Assembly (NCBI GenBank): GCA_003235365.1
Contig: QJWJ01000289.1
Span: 1-64,000 of the forward strand
Length of the DNA stretch: 64,000 nucleotides
Direction: 5' to 3'
From: Deltaproteobacteria bacterium
GTDB taxonomy: Bacteria; Myxococcota_A; Polyangia; Polyangiales; Polyangiaceae
Shown: piece after piece, positions 9,202 to 18,560 of the stretch
Position numbering within the stretch: the first letter of the stretch is position 1
How the letters are laid out: every line of letters begins with the position of its first letter
The notes under the pieces: model-generated
Database searches by the model: none
What the model saw: the letters and a program-made list of their open reading frames with translations, nothing else
Told to the model about the DNA's origin: nothing
Program-made: the position numbers and the translations under genes

Positions 9202-9732
9202 ATGAGCGTCGACACCAGCTCGGAGGCACGACTGCGTGCCAGCCAGCTCCAAGCGCCCTTTCACGTCGTTCTCCTCGAACCCGAGATCCCACCGAACACG
9301 GGCAACATCGCACGCCTGTGCGCCGCGACGGGTTCACCACTGCATCTCGTCGGCAAGTTGGGGTTCAGCATCGACGAGCACGCCGTACGCCGGGCCGGGC
9401 TCGACTACTGGCATCTGGTTCAGGTGCACACCCACACGGATCTCGCCAGTGCCGAAACCGCGATTGGTGCTCGACCGGCCCGCACTTGGCTGCTGAGCGG
9501 CAAGGCCTCTCGCAGTGTCTACGAGGTCGCCTTCTCGCCAGGCGACGTGCTCGTATTCGGCAAAGAGAGCGTGGGCTTGCCCGCGGCATTGCTCGCCAAA
9601 CGATCGGAGCAGGTATTGGGTATCCCCACCATCGGTGCGGTGCGGTCGCTGAACCTCGCCAACTCGGTCTCCATCGTCCTGTTCGAGGCACTGCGCCAGG
9701 TCGGTGCCCTGTCAGGGGCGGCACTGCGTTGA
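9202..9732 (+). CDS. trmL: tRNA (cytidine(34)-2'-O)-methyltransferase
   Basis: 176-residue SPOUT-class enzyme that 2'-O-methylates the wobble nucleotide of tRNA-Leu isoacceptors. Motifs are clear: EPEIPPNTGNIARLCAATG near the N-terminus, LGFSIDEHAVRRAGLDYW, then the knotted SAM site VFGKESVGLP and IPTIGAVRSLNLANSVSIVLFEALRQ. Length matches the minimal TrmL type, with no extra RNA-binding domain. It stands alone, convergent with the DUF4388-DnaJ gene. Confidence 0.94.
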   Translation: MSVDTSSEARLRASQLQAPFHVVLLEPEIPPNTGNIARLCAATGSPLHLVGKLGFSIDEHAVRRAGLDYWHLVQVHTHTDLASAETAIGARPARTWLLSGKASRSVYEVAFSPGDVLVFGKESVGLPAALLAKRSEQVLGIPTIGAVRSLNLANSVSIVLFEALRQVGALSGAALR

Positions 9733-9761
9733 CCGCGCGCCCGAGCACGGATCGGCTTGCC

Positions 9762-11366
9762 TCACTTCTTGAATAGCTTTCCGAATAGGCCGCCACCGTC
9801 TTCTTCGGTGGTCGGGCCCGTCCGCATTCGGTGCAGGCGCAATTCGCGTTGCGCCTCGACGTTGTTCGGATCTTGCTCGGTGATGGTGCGGTAGTCGCGC
9901 ATGGCCTCGTTCACCTTGCCCATCGCGCGGAATACGCGTGCCCGATAGAGTCGAACCTTGACGTTGTTCGGTTGGGCCTTGACCGCGCGCATCAAGCGTT
10001 GCAGAGGCCCAGTAAAACCGTGGGCGTCACCCGCATCCACCTGACGACTGAGCAGCCACGCATAGAGCGCCTCGTACTCGGCCTGTTCAGGGTCGTCCTC
10101 GTGGGCCTTCTTCACCGATTCGAGAGCTTGGGCCCACTCGCCGCGTTTGACGAGGATCTCGGCCTTTTGAAAGGTCGATGCGGCACGCAAGATCTTCTGG
10201 ACCTCGGCGTGGTCTTCTGCGCTCTCGTCCGGCGACTGCAGCAACCTGTCGTAATCTGCCCGCTGTTCGGCGTTGGTCAACACTTGGTGCGCCTCGGTCA
10301 TCCGCGCGAAGACCTTCGTGACCTGGTCACGCGCTGCACGCAGTTCCGGATCCAACTTGTCTGGGTGCCATTGCTTGGCGCGCGACAGGAAGGCCGTCTG
10401 GATCTGTGCGGTTGCAGCTTCGGCGGGAACACCCAGCAGGTTGTAGAAGTCAGCCTTGAGCAACGCCGCGACTTCCTGCTGGAGCTCGTTCAGGCGCGCG
10501 GCGATCACCTCCGACTGCTCGACTTCGTCAGGACCAGGGCGCAAGCTCGCGACGGTCGACGCACGCCGCAACACCTCACGCGGACGAGTGCTACGACCCG
10601 TACGCAAATCGGTGGGCGATACGCCGAGCGGCAACAGCGCCGCACCGACATCGACGTGGCGAGTCAAGGTCAACGCCACCAGCACACGCTTTGCCTGCGC
10701 TTCGGGCAGCAAACCGCACTGGATCAGGGCATCAGCAGGCTGCGGCTTGGCACGCAACACGTCGACCAGCGCCCGTTCCCGACCGTCGAAACCAAAGCGG
10801 CGAACGCGCGCGGCAGCGTGCAAACGGACCGGACCGGGCGGCAGCGCGGCCAACGTGTTTTGAACGAACTGTTCCGACATGCGACCAGCGCGCACGCAGC
10901 GCCAGATGATCTGCAGTGGGTCGATCTCCCGCGGCTGCCCTCCCCAACGCGCCAGGTAGTCCTGGCCCGGATAAAAGCCATAGATCGTGCCGCGCGGCAA
11001 CTTCGCTATCCAGTCGACCTGCTGCAACACCTGGTCGGACAACAGCAATCGCAGTTGCTCCTGGGTAATCATCCCCGAGCTGACCAGCGCGTCCCCGAGC
11101 AAGCCCGAGTGCGGCCCTCGCAGCATCTCCTCCAGCTGCACCTGACTGATCATGCCAGCACCAACCGCCACGGTTCCGATGCGAGCGACCGGCGCCGCCG
11201 TCTTGATCTTCACGACCTTGCCACGCTCGAGAGTGAGCGCGTTCTTACCGACCTCGGGCGTCTCGAGCACCAGGCTGCCCGACAGACCGCGCTCCAACGC
11301 CGTGAGCAGCAGTTGGAACAACGGGCGTGAATCGAGACTGCCGGTGGATGGACGTTGCGAGTTCAT
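9762..11366 (-). CDS. DUF4388-DnaJ-TPR regulatory protein
   Basis: 534-residue cytoplasmic protein. ATG 11366 is chosen over 11396 because GAGGGGAGT lies directly before it. Residues 1-110 are a DUF4388-like domain (RPLFQLLLTALERGLSGSLVL, LTLERGKVVKIKTA), found in myxobacterial signalling proteins. The middle is helical with Arg/Leu repeats. At about 320-385 a J domain carries the HPD motif in QWHPDKLDPEL, which stimulates Hsp70. The C-terminus has TPR-like repeats (WAQALESVKKAHEDDPEQAEYEALYAWLL; AMRDYRTITEQDPNNVEAQREL). The combination suggests an Hsp70-linked scaffold in gliding or developmental signalling; that role is inference. Confidence 0.88.
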   Translation of the reverse strand: MNSQRPSTGSLDSRPLFQLLLTALERGLSGSLVLETPEVGKNALTLERGKVVKIKTAAPVARIGTVAVGAGMISQVQLEEMLRGPHSGLLGDALVSSGMITQEQLRLLLSDQVLQQVDWIAKLPRGTIYGFYPGQDYLARWGGQPREIDPLQIIWRCVRAGRMSEQFVQNTLAALPPGPVRLHAAARVRRFGFDGRERALVDVLRAKPQPADALIQCGLLPEAQAKRVLVALTLTRHVDVGAALLPLGVSPTDLRTGRSTRPREVLRRASTVASLRPGPDEVEQSEVIAARLNELQQEVAALLKADFYNLLGVPAEAATAQIQTAFLSRAKQWHPDKLDPELRAARDQVTKVFARMTEAHQVLTNAEQRADYDRLLQSPDESAEDHAEVQKILRAASTFQKAEILVKRGEWAQALESVKKAHEDDPEQAEYEALYAWLLSRQVDAGDAHGFTGPLQRLMRAVKAQPNNVKVRLYRARVFRAMGKVNEAMRDYRTITEQDPNNVEAQRELRLHRMRTGPTTEEDGGGLFGKLFKK

Positions 11367-11846
11367 ACTCCCCTCGCCACACCGCAGGAAATGCAACGGC
11401 AGCCGAACGCAGCGAAACCGATAGCTTTACGACTCGAATTCATTGACGAAGATCGCGGACGGCAGGCGGCAATTGCGAGCCGCCGAGATTCATGGATATG
11501 GGTTACGACGATAGCAAAGCCAAGGACGAAAAACGGGCGCGTTCAACAGAGATACAACCGTCTTCGAATCAGTCGAGGGTGCTCTTCCCGCCGACCCGCG
11601 AGGGACCTCCCGCCCGCGTTGAGGTACTTAGTGAATTGTAGAACGACGGCGCGCCACTGCCCGCAAAAGGCAAACCAACCCGCGCATTCCCACGGGGCAC
11701 CGGGCTCGGCCGGGAGCGCGAACCTCTTGCGGAGCGCGCGGCACGGCGCGTCTCGAGCTCGGCGTCGAAGCAGCGCGTTCCGCCAATCCCAGCTCGGACC
11801 AGTTCCAGGCGTTGGTCCGGGCTCCGCGATCGGGTACGGTTCGGCC
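11367..11846. other. Divergent spacer between the DnaJ-type gene and an NtrC-type regulator
   Basis: About 480 bases with no credible gene. The upstream extension of the NtrC-type frame to 11355 has no homology-like features and is Arg/Ser-rich. The stretch must carry promoters for both divergent genes, but I could not find a confident sigma-70 or sigma-54 site. Confidence 0.4.
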
Positions 11847-13220
11847 ATGAGTCGAGGTCACGTGCTCGTAGTCGACGACGAGGCAGCCATCCTGAGCACC
11901 CTGAAGAAGGCGTTGTCGTTGGAAGGCTACAAGGTAGACGTGGCCGGTGGCGCGAAACTGGCCGAAAGCCGGATCCGCGACGGCAACTACGACATGGCCC
12001 TACTCGACGTCGCGCTCCCCGACGGTGACGGCGTTGACTTGCTGCGGCGTCTGCGTGAGGCCGGCGTGACCACCCCGGTGGTGATGATGAGCGGACATGC
12101 GACCATCGACACCGCAGTCCGAGCAACGCAGCTCGGCGCACTCGACTTCCTCGAAAAACCCCTATCGACCGACCGGCTGCTGCTCGTGGTGGAAAACACA
12201 ATCCGCCTCACGCGCGCCGAGGCGGAGGCCGAGGCGCTCCGCGCCGAGGCGGGGTACTTCGACGAAATCATTGGGACGAGCGAAGCCATGCGCGCGCTCA
12301 GCGAGCACCTGACGCGCACGGCGCGCAGCAACGCGAGCGTGTTGGTCAGCGGCGAACGCGGCACCGGCAAGGAGTTGGTAGCGCGCGCCATCCACCGCTT
12401 GTCGCCGCGCAGCAAGGGGCCGATGGAGAAGCTCAACTGCGCCGCCGTTCCCGCTGAGCTGATCGAAAGCGAGCTGTTTGGGCACGAGGCAGGGGCGTTC
12501 ACCGGTGCCACGAAACTGCGACGGGGCAAGTTCGAGCGCGCACACGGCGGAACGCTGTTCCTCGACGAAGTGGGCGACATGCCCCTGGCCATGCAGGCCA
12601 AGCTGCTGCGCGTGCTGCAGGAAAACGAACTGGAACGAGTCGGCGGCAACGAAACCCTCGAGGTCGACGTGCGCGTCGTCGCAGCGACGAACAAGAATCT
12701 CGTCGAGGCGTGCGAAAGCGGCGAATTCCGCGCCGATCTGTACGACCGCCTCAACGTCGTACCGCTGACGCTACCACCGCTCCGCGCCCGACGCGACGAC
12801 ATCCCCTCATTGGCCGAACACTTCGTCGCGCTGGCACGCGCCAGCCACGGCCGCCCGGGTGTAAACTTGACACCAACCGCGATGACGGCGCTCACCGGGC
12901 ACTCGTTCCCCGGTAACGTGCGCGAGTTGAGAAACCTGATCGAACGGTTGGTGATCCTTTCGCCAGACGATTCTATCGACGACGCGGACGTCCGCGCCGC
13001 ACTCGGCATGAGTAGCACCCCGAAAACGACGGGGCTGTATCGACCCGGCGTTCCGCTGCGCGTCCTGATGGAAGAGGCAGAGCGCGTCATCGTTCAAGAG
13101 GCGCTGGCCACCCACGGCAATCAAATGGCGGCCACCGCTCGCGCTTTGGGCCTCGAACGCAGCCACTTGTACAAGAAGGCCAAGGCGCTCGGCTTGCGCC
13201 AGGATCGCGACCCCGAGTGA
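11847..13220 (+). CDS. NtrC-family sigma-54-dependent response regulator
   Basis: 457-residue transcription activator. The receiver domain (residues 1-120) has the acidic pair DDE at D10-D11 and phospho-acceptor D54 in MALLDVALPDGDG. The AAA+ domain has Walker A GERGTGKE, the sigma-54-contacting loop GAFTGAT and Walker B GTLFLDEVGDM. The C-terminus is a Fis-type helix-turn-helix (QMAATARALGLERSHLYKKAKALGL). The intact GAFTGAT means it should remodel sigma-54 holoenzyme at enhancer-dependent promoters. No sensor kinase is adjacent, so its partner is elsewhere or it is orphan. ATG 11847 (MSRGHVLVVDDE) is the natural start. Confidence 0.95.
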   Translation: MSRGHVLVVDDEAAILSTLKKALSLEGYKVDVAGGAKLAESRIRDGNYDMALLDVALPDGDGVDLLRRLREAGVTTPVVMMSGHATIDTAVRATQLGALDFLEKPLSTDRLLLVVENTIRLTRAEAEAEALRAEAGYFDEIIGTSEAMRALSEHLTRTARSNASVLVSGERGTGKELVARAIHRLSPRSKGPMEKLNCAAVPAELIESELFGHEAGAFTGATKLRRGKFERAHGGTLFLDEVGDMPLAMQAKLLRVLQENELERVGGNETLEVDVRVVAATNKNLVEACESGEFRADLYDRLNVVPLTLPPLRARRDDIPSLAEHFVALARASHGRPGVNLTPTAMTALTGHSFPGNVRELRNLIERLVILSPDDSIDDADVRAALGMSSTPKTTGLYRPGVPLRVLMEEAERVIVQEALATHGNQMAATARALGLERSHLYKKAKALGLRQDRDPE

Positions 13221-13684
13221 CCGTGTGAACGGGCGCCAATTGGGCGACTACGAAGCGCTACCACGAAGCGCGACCACGAAGCGCGACGAACGAGCTCGGG
13301 CTACAGGATCGTGCGAGTTGATGGTTTGGGGGTTACACGTCGCGCGACGTCATCAGTCGAACATCACGAGGGGCGACTGATGACGGGCCACGCCGCACCC
13401 CCCAAACCAAAAAAGGCACGGAGGCAAGCCGCGTGTCGACCGCCCGCGAACACACCGTTGCGGCTTCGACGTCGCAGAGCGGACCGCAGCCGGGCCCGCG
13501 GCATTGTAAACGCGCTCAGCGCGTGCGAGGCTCGGCACGACCAATCGAACCCAGCACCGAACAGCTTGCTCCGTTTGTATTGTCGCGGCGATCCGGCTGA
13601 TTGCTGCGACTGCCCGCCGAACGCCATCCGCCGAGGCAATGCAAACCACAGCGAAGCTCTTCACGGCGAGCACGAGGAACACGC
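13221..13684. other. Gene-free spacer with a short tandem repeat
   Basis: About 460 bases. Just after the regulator stop there is a 13-base tandem repeat (see separate entry). The remainder has only Arg-rich chance frames. The frame of the next gene is open upstream to 13601, but the likely start is GTG 13685. Confidence 0.4.
13247..13285. repeat. 13-base tandem repeat, three units
   Basis: Three head-to-tail units of ACCACGAAGCGCG. The second and third (13260-13272, 13273-13285) are identical, and the first (13247-13259) differs at two positions. It lies 26 bases after the stop of the sigma-54 activator. Function unknown. Confidence 0.8.
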
Positions 13685-14296
13685 GTGGATGCAATCATCA
13701 AAGGTGAGGTGACGCTCACGGAGCAGGACCTGACACGAGGCTACGCAGCGTCACCACAGAGTTTCCGTGCGAAGGTGTCGTTGGGGGCCGGCATCGTCGG
13801 GCTGGCGCTGGCGTCTTTCCTGTTCGCCGGACCGCCGTTCATCCTGCTCGGCATGGTGCCGATGTTGGTCATTCTGCACTTCCTGACACTGCGGAACATC
13901 GTACGGCGACAGCTCCGCGCGATGGGCGACGACGCACGGCACATCGAGTACGCGTTCGACGACGAGGTGTTTCGCATCCAGAATTCCGCGAGCAATCTGG
14001 AACACCGCTACGACGCGTTGCAGGGGCTCATCGTTTCACGCCAGTGCTTCTTGCTCTACACCGCGCCTCAACTGATGCAAGTCGTGCCGCGACGCGCGTT
14101 CACCGATGCCGACAGCACCGAACTCGAACGACGCCTTCGAGCCAAGGTCAAACCCATGTCGAAGCACCGTCCCGCGTTGCGCGTCGTGGGGCTGTGGCTG
14201 GCGTTGATCGCCCTGTTCTTCGTGATCTTCCAGCTGCTTTCCCTTTCCGCCGCCAATGCCCCCCGCGAAGACCAGAGCGCTGACGACGCGCGTTGA
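13685..14296 (+). CDS. YcxB-like membrane protein
   Basis: About 203 residues from GTG 13685, which has GAGGA upstream. Two hydrophobic helices near the N-terminus (LGAGIVGLALASFLF, PFILLGMVPMLVILHFL) are followed by a soluble domain resembling the YcxB-like C-terminal domain (HIEYAFDDEVFRIQNSASN, YDALQGLIVSRQCFLLYTA). A third hydrophobic segment (GLWLALIALFFVIFQLLSL) lies near the end. Such proteins are widespread, membrane-bound and of unknown function. The upstream open frame lacks homology-like character, so the GTG is preferred. Confidence 0.72.
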   Translation: MDAIIKGEVTLTEQDLTRGYAASPQSFRAKVSLGAGIVGLALASFLFAGPPFILLGMVPMLVILHFLTLRNIVRRQLRAMGDDARHIEYAFDDEVFRIQNSASNLEHRYDALQGLIVSRQCFLLYTAPQLMQVVPRRAFTDADSTELERRLRAKVKPMSKHRPALRVVGLWLALIALFFVIFQLLSLSAANAPREDQSADDAR

Positions 14297-14424
14297 CGGC
14301 CGGCGGGAGCGACCAGTATCGAAGACCAGCGCGGGGCGCGCGCCGACGAGTTGCCACACATCGTCGAGCCGAGACGTCCGATCACCGACTGCATTGCGAC
14401 TCTGGTGCCGAGGCAGCGAACTTG

Positions 14425-15378
14425 TCAGGCCTTCACCTTCCAGAGGGAGCCGGGCGTCGGCTGGAGTGTGAAGGGTCTGGGACGCAAGCTGCCGTAGAGC
14501 GACAGCCGTTCCGTACCAACCTCCGCGTCACCGCGTCGATGAAAGCCGCGGACATCAGCGATGACCAACGTGTTGGCTGGGACGGTGAATACCTTGGGCT
14601 CGGGCAAACCGAGCTTCTTCAACTCATCCGACGTGACCCGAAAGGCGCCACCGGGCGTCTTTTGCTTGGCTGAGTCGACGCTGCGGCGGTACTCCCAACC
14701 GAGCCGGGTGGGGGTGAGGCGATGGCTGCCAACGACGTACTCGAACGGTCCTTGATGGGCCTCGACGTCTTCGAGGAAGTACCAGAACTTTGCCGCCCAA
14801 TGGAACGTGTCGCGGTGAAAGTCCTTCTGAGGATCGCGATTGCCTGGGTCGAGCTCCTGGAGCATCTGGTAGATGTAGAAGTTCTGCTTCAGGTTGCGCT
14901 CGGTCCGTGCGATCGACATCAACGCGCGCGTGCTCGGTCGGTGCAAGATCCGGTGCGCGACCGGCGCACTCGCCTTGTTGATCTCGATGAATCGGTTGAG
15001 AGTGCCGCCGTCGAAGCGATCAAAACCTTCGGCGTACTCGATGGGTTTGCCAAATCCGCGAGTCTCGTTCGTGGGGATCGGGTGCGCCGTAGTGAACGCC
15101 GACACGAGACCGCGCACCTCGGTCATCAACAGCTCGAACTGCTGCGGTCCGAGAAAGTTCGGTATCGCGACGACTCCGTCTTTTCGGAATTTCTTGATGT
15201 GAACGCGCCAACCGTCGAAGTCTTCGTAGGTGCGTCGTAGCAACCGGCGCCGCCAAGACGCGCAGCAGCTCGAAGCCGTCATTCGAAGCACGTGGAGCCC
15301 CGCGCGGTTGAGACCCACGTGTCCGATGATGGGGTGCCGGAAGCTCTTTGCAGGACCTAGGATGTCAGAAGCAACCAT
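14425..15378 (-). CDS. Phytanoyl-CoA dioxygenase (PhyH) family protein
   Basis: 317 residues. Likely an Fe(II)/2-oxoglutarate oxygenase: the metal site His-x-Asp is DFHRDTFHW, and the distal His plus Arg come in VIADVRGFHRRGDA with ERLSLYGSLR after it. FRKDGVVAIPNFLGPQQFELLM is the usual N-terminal entry of PhyH folds, and GPFEYVVGSHRLTP is the conserved middle strand. The substrate is unknown; relatives act on fatty acyl chains, amino acids or secondary metabolites. It stands alone, convergent with the YcxB-like gene. The first 40 residues are basic and may be over-extended. Confidence 0.85.
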   Translation of the reverse strand: MVASDILGPAKSFRHPIIGHVGLNRAGLHVLRMTASSCCASWRRRLLRRTYEDFDGWRVHIKKFRKDGVVAIPNFLGPQQFELLMTEVRGLVSAFTTAHPIPTNETRGFGKPIEYAEGFDRFDGGTLNRFIEINKASAPVAHRILHRPSTRALMSIARTERNLKQNFYIYQMLQELDPGNRDPQKDFHRDTFHWAAKFWYFLEDVEAHQGPFEYVVGSHRLTPTRLGWEYRRSVDSAKQKTPGGAFRVTSDELKKLGLPEPKVFTVPANTLVIADVRGFHRRGDAEVGTERLSLYGSLRPRPFTLQPTPGSLWKVKA

Positions 15379-15998
15379 CCGCTGATATTACTCCCGACGG
15401 GCCAATTCTTGCTCAGAAGCGATCCCGAAATTTTCAAAAAGTGGATCGGTGACATGATGAGACGAGGGCACGCGATCACGCGGTACCGCGAAGAGTCGGC
15501 GTAGAACGTCCCGTCGTTCAAAGGCGATGCACGGCAGGCCCGGCGCCGCCCCGTGGCGTTTTTTCGGGACGCCGCGCGGTTCGCGAGGACGCAAAACGGT
15601 GAGACCGCTACCGCGAACGGCAGACAGCGGTGACCGAGCTTCGATGGAGCGGTGAAACAACATCCCGGACGTCGTGCTGGGCTCGGCGCAGATCTGGCGT
15701 GAAATCACCGGTACGCCGACCCAGCGGGGGGTCGACTGGTGGTGCCCGCCCTCGCTACAGCACCGATCAGCTTGCCTGCGCACGGAAATGCCCCGAAAAA
15801 TCGCCCCAGCGGGGGTGAGGGCGTTTTTCGGGGCCACGTTCGGGCACTCTTGCTCGCAGCTCGGTGCTCGAACAATGCAACAGAAGGTCTACAGGAACAA
15901 AACCGAGGCGTTTTGCAGAATTACTGCAGCCCTCACCCGCTTGGCTGCTGCGGCGATTTCTTCGAGAAACCACGACCGCAGAGGACTAGGGTGACACC
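15379..15998. other. Intergenic region containing a MITE-like element
   Basis: 620 bases between the PhyH gene and the TonB-receptor fusion. Open frames in it run through the palindromic element at 15759-15868 and are judged artefacts. Apart from that element I see no gene and no clear promoter. Confidence 0.5.
15759..15868 (+). repeat. 110-bp palindromic MITE-like element, copy 1
   Basis: Bounded by perfect 8-base terminal inverted repeats AGCACCGA and TCGGTGCT. The centre is a long hairpin: GCCCCGAAAAA...CGCCC pairs with GGGCG...TTTTTCGGGGC with one bulged T, around a loop containing AGCGGGGG. The whole element can fold into one interrupted cruciform. By hand alignment it matches the inverted copy at 41150-41259 at 104 of 110 positions. 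It has no coding capacity of its own and lies 130 bases before the GTG of the TonB-receptor fusion. Confidence 0.9.
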
Positions 15999-18560
15999 GT
16001 GAGTATCAGCGCGAGCATCCTCGAACGGCTTTGCCTCGCAAAGTGTACAAGCCACAAGATCGGTGTCGTCATCGTTTCGGCTTGTACCTTCGGCAGCGCG
16101 ACGGCGATGGCGCAACCGGAATCCGCACCCGCCCCCCCGCCGGCACCAGCCCCGCCCGAACGGGCTCCAGACGATGGCGCAAACGCCGACACGGCTACGA
16201 AGCAAGTTCCACAGCCCACGTCGGAGGACACCGCGCAAGCCGTCACACCTCCGCGGCTACTGAACTTCGTCGACGCGCCTTACCCCCCCGAAGCACGGAA
16301 GGAGCGCCGGGGAGCGGAAGTGGTGCTGCGGCTAGACATCGACGCCGTGGGCCGAGTGACGGAGGCCTCCGTGCACCAGAGTGGAGGCGAGCACTTCGAC
16401 AAGGCCGCCCGCCAAGCGGCGCTGCAATTCGTGTTCACCCCGGCACTACGCGCGGGAAGGCCCATCGCGGCGCGAATCCTGTACACCTACCGCTTCGAAC
16501 CTCCGGCGGAGACGACGACAAACGACTCTTCGCGGGCGGCACCCGAGCCGAGCACGGCAGCGCCCGACGCCGCGCTGGACGCGACGCAACCCGCACAGCC
16601 CCCACAAGACACGAAGGCAGCGTCCGCCGCAGAACGAGGCGACGGCACGGGTAGCACCCCCGCCTCGGATACTGCAACCGACGCGCCGCTCGCCGTCGTA
16701 GACATCATTGTAGAGGGTGAACGCCAACAGGAGTCGAACGTCGTTCACAGGGTCGAGAAGAACGAACTGCAGCGGGTGCCGGGCACGATGGGTGATGCGC
16801 TGCGCGCCATTCAATCGTTGCCCGGCATTGCGCAAACGCCATCCGTATCGGGTTTGTTGATCGTGCGAGGCACGCCTTCGGAGAGCACGCAGATCTTCTT
16901 CGACGGTGTGCTCACGCCGCAGATTTATCATTTCGGAGGCCTGTCGAGCGTCGTGCCGACGGAGATGCTCGACAGCATCGACTTTCGCCCAGGCAACTAT
17001 GACGCCGAATACGGGCGGGGGATCGGCGGTGTCGTAGACGCCAAGTTCCGCAGCCCCAAGAGCGATGGCCTGCATGCCATGGCTCAACTCGACCTGATCG
17101 ACGCGCGCGCGATGGTCGAAGGGCCCGTCCCCGGTGCCGACGGCTGGACGCTGATGGGCGGTGCGCGCCGCAGCCACGTGGACGCCTGGCTCGGACCGCT
17201 ACTCGAAGGGTCGAATACCAGTTTCACCCAGCTGCCGGTGTACTACGACTATCAACTGTTCGCGCAGCGCGAGTCACGCAACGGTGATCTGATTCGAATC
17301 GGCGTCTATGGCGCCGACGACACGTTCACTCTGCTCAGTGAAACGTCGGTGTTCCTCAGCCACTTCACCCAGCGCCACGCATTCTGGAACCTCGTGAGCG
17401 AATACCGAACGCAATTGACCAATGCCACGAGCTGGCAGCACGTCGCGTCCGTTGGTCATCTGCTGGAGCGCATTCGTATCGGACCTTTGGCGTCGAACAC
17501 CAAGGCATATCCGGCGGTGTTTCGCGGCACGTTGAGCCACCGCCTTTCGGACTCCCTCACCTTGCGGGTCGGTCCAGATTTCGTCGCGGCGCCTTTTCGC
17601 GTGCGCTTCACGGTCTCAGAAGAGAACATCACGGGCGACCCGCTCGGGACCTCACCCATACTGCAGCCACCGCGACTCGCATCGAGTCAAAGCGCGTTCT
17701 TCCAGCCCGGAGTATTCGCTGCCCTGGACGCACGGCTCGGCGCACGATGGAAAGTAACCCCCGGCGTGCGGCTCGACTACACGCGCGGAACGGACCGCTG
17801 GGACGTCAGTCCGCGTCTGAACGCGAGCTACGCCGTGGCGCGAGACTTCCCTCGCACGACGCTCACCGCCGGTGCGGGCCTGTATTACGAACCGCCCGAA
17901 GTGCGTTTCACCCTGCCCGAGTACGGTTCGGCCGATCTGGAGTCACACCGTTCGAGCCAGCTCTCGCTCGGCCTGACGCAAGAATTCACACGCCACTTCG
18001 AAGGGAGAATCGAGGGCTTCTACTCCCGACTCGACCACCTCCTCTCGCGAGCAGCCGACGCCAACGGTGTCGGCCAGCTCAACAACGCTGGGGAGGGACG
18101 TACCTATGGTGGCGAATTGCTGCTGCGCTACACGGAAGACGAGCACTTTTTCGGTTGGCTTTCCTACACGCTCTCGCGCTCCGAGCGCCGCTTGGTCCCC
18201 GGTTCTCCCTACGAGTTGTACGACTTCGACCAGACCCACGTCGGCTCGATCCTCGGCACGTTCAAGTTGGGCGCTGGGTGGCAGTTTGGCGGGCGCTTTC
18301 GCTTGGTCTCCGGCGCCCCTTTCGACCCGTGCGAACAGGAGGTGTACAGCGCCTCCGAGGGCGAAACGCATTGCTTGGTCAGCGGGCGTTCTCAGCAGCG
18401 AGCCCCGTGGTTTCATCAACTCGACCTACGCCTCGAAAAGAGATGGCAACCGTCTCAGGCGCTGGCCATCGACACCTACGTCGACGTGATCAACGTCTAC
18501 AATCGAACCCAGGCAGATCTGCCGTTCGTGCCCAGCCTCGGGCTGAGGGTTGAACTATGA
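15999..18560 (+). CDS. TonB C-terminal domain fused to a TonB-dependent receptor
   Basis: 853 residues from GTG 15999, with a signal peptide ending ATAMAQ. Residues about 85-165 are a TonB C-terminal-like domain (APYPPEARKERRGAEVVLRL, VTEASVHQSGGEHFDKAA, FVFTPALRAGRPI). A long Ala/Pro/Asp/Thr linker follows, then a TonB receptor plug (VPGTMGDALRAIQSLPGIAQ, GLLIVRGTPSESTQIFFDGV, NYDAEYGRGIGGVVDAKFRSP) and a 22-strand-type barrel ending LGLRVEL. A receptor that carries its own TonB-like domain in the periplasm is found in Myxococcota and relatives, but its energetics are unclear. The substrate is unknown. The next lipoprotein gene overlaps by four bases. Confidence 0.92.
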   Translation: MSISASILERLCLAKCTSHKIGVVIVSACTFGSATAMAQPESAPAPPPAPAPPERAPDDGANADTATKQVPQPTSEDTAQAVTPPRLLNFVDAPYPPEARKERRGAEVVLRLDIDAVGRVTEASVHQSGGEHFDKAARQAALQFVFTPALRAGRPIAARILYTYRFEPPAETTTNDSSRAAPEPSTAAPDAALDATQPAQPPQDTKAASAAERGDGTGSTPASDTATDAPLAVVDIIVEGERQQESNVVHRVEKNELQRVPGTMGDALRAIQSLPGIAQTPSVSGLLIVRGTPSESTQIFFDGVLTPQIYHFGGLSSVVPTEMLDSIDFRPGNYDAEYGRGIGGVVDAKFRSPKSDGLHAMAQLDLIDARAMVEGPVPGADGWTLMGGARRSHVDAWLGPLLEGSNTSFTQLPVYYDYQLFAQRESRNGDLIRIGVYGADDTFTLLSETSVFLSHFTQRHAFWNLVSEYRTQLTNATSWQHVASVGHLLERIRIGPLASNTKAYPAVFRGTLSHRLSDSLTLRVGPDFVAAPFRVRFTVSEENITGDPLGTSPILQPPRLASSQSAFFQPGVFAALDARLGARWKVTPGVRLDYTRGTDRWDVSPRLNASYAVARDFPRTTLTAGAGLYYEPPEVRFTLPEYGSADLESHRSSQLSLGLTQEFTRHFEGRIEGFYSRLDHLLSRAADANGVGQLNNAGEGRTYGGELLLRYTEDEHFFGWLSYTLSRSERRLVPGSPYELYDFDQTHVGSILGTFKLGAGWQFGGRFRLVSGAPFDPCEQEVYSASEGETHCLVSGRSQQRAPWFHQLDLRLEKRWQPSQALAIDTYVDVINVYNRTQADLPFVPSLGLRVEL

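Noticed and set aside
9831-11330. Very long antisense frame opposite the DnaJ-type gene, and similar long frames opposite the metallopeptidase and rnr
   Set aside because: Such frames are expected opposite GC-rich genes with strong third-codon bias; no conserved motifs on the antisense strand.
15388-15998. Several small frames in the PhyH-TonB spacer and their counterparts near 41019-41604
   Set aside because: They share peptides only because they translate the palindromic repeat; not genes.
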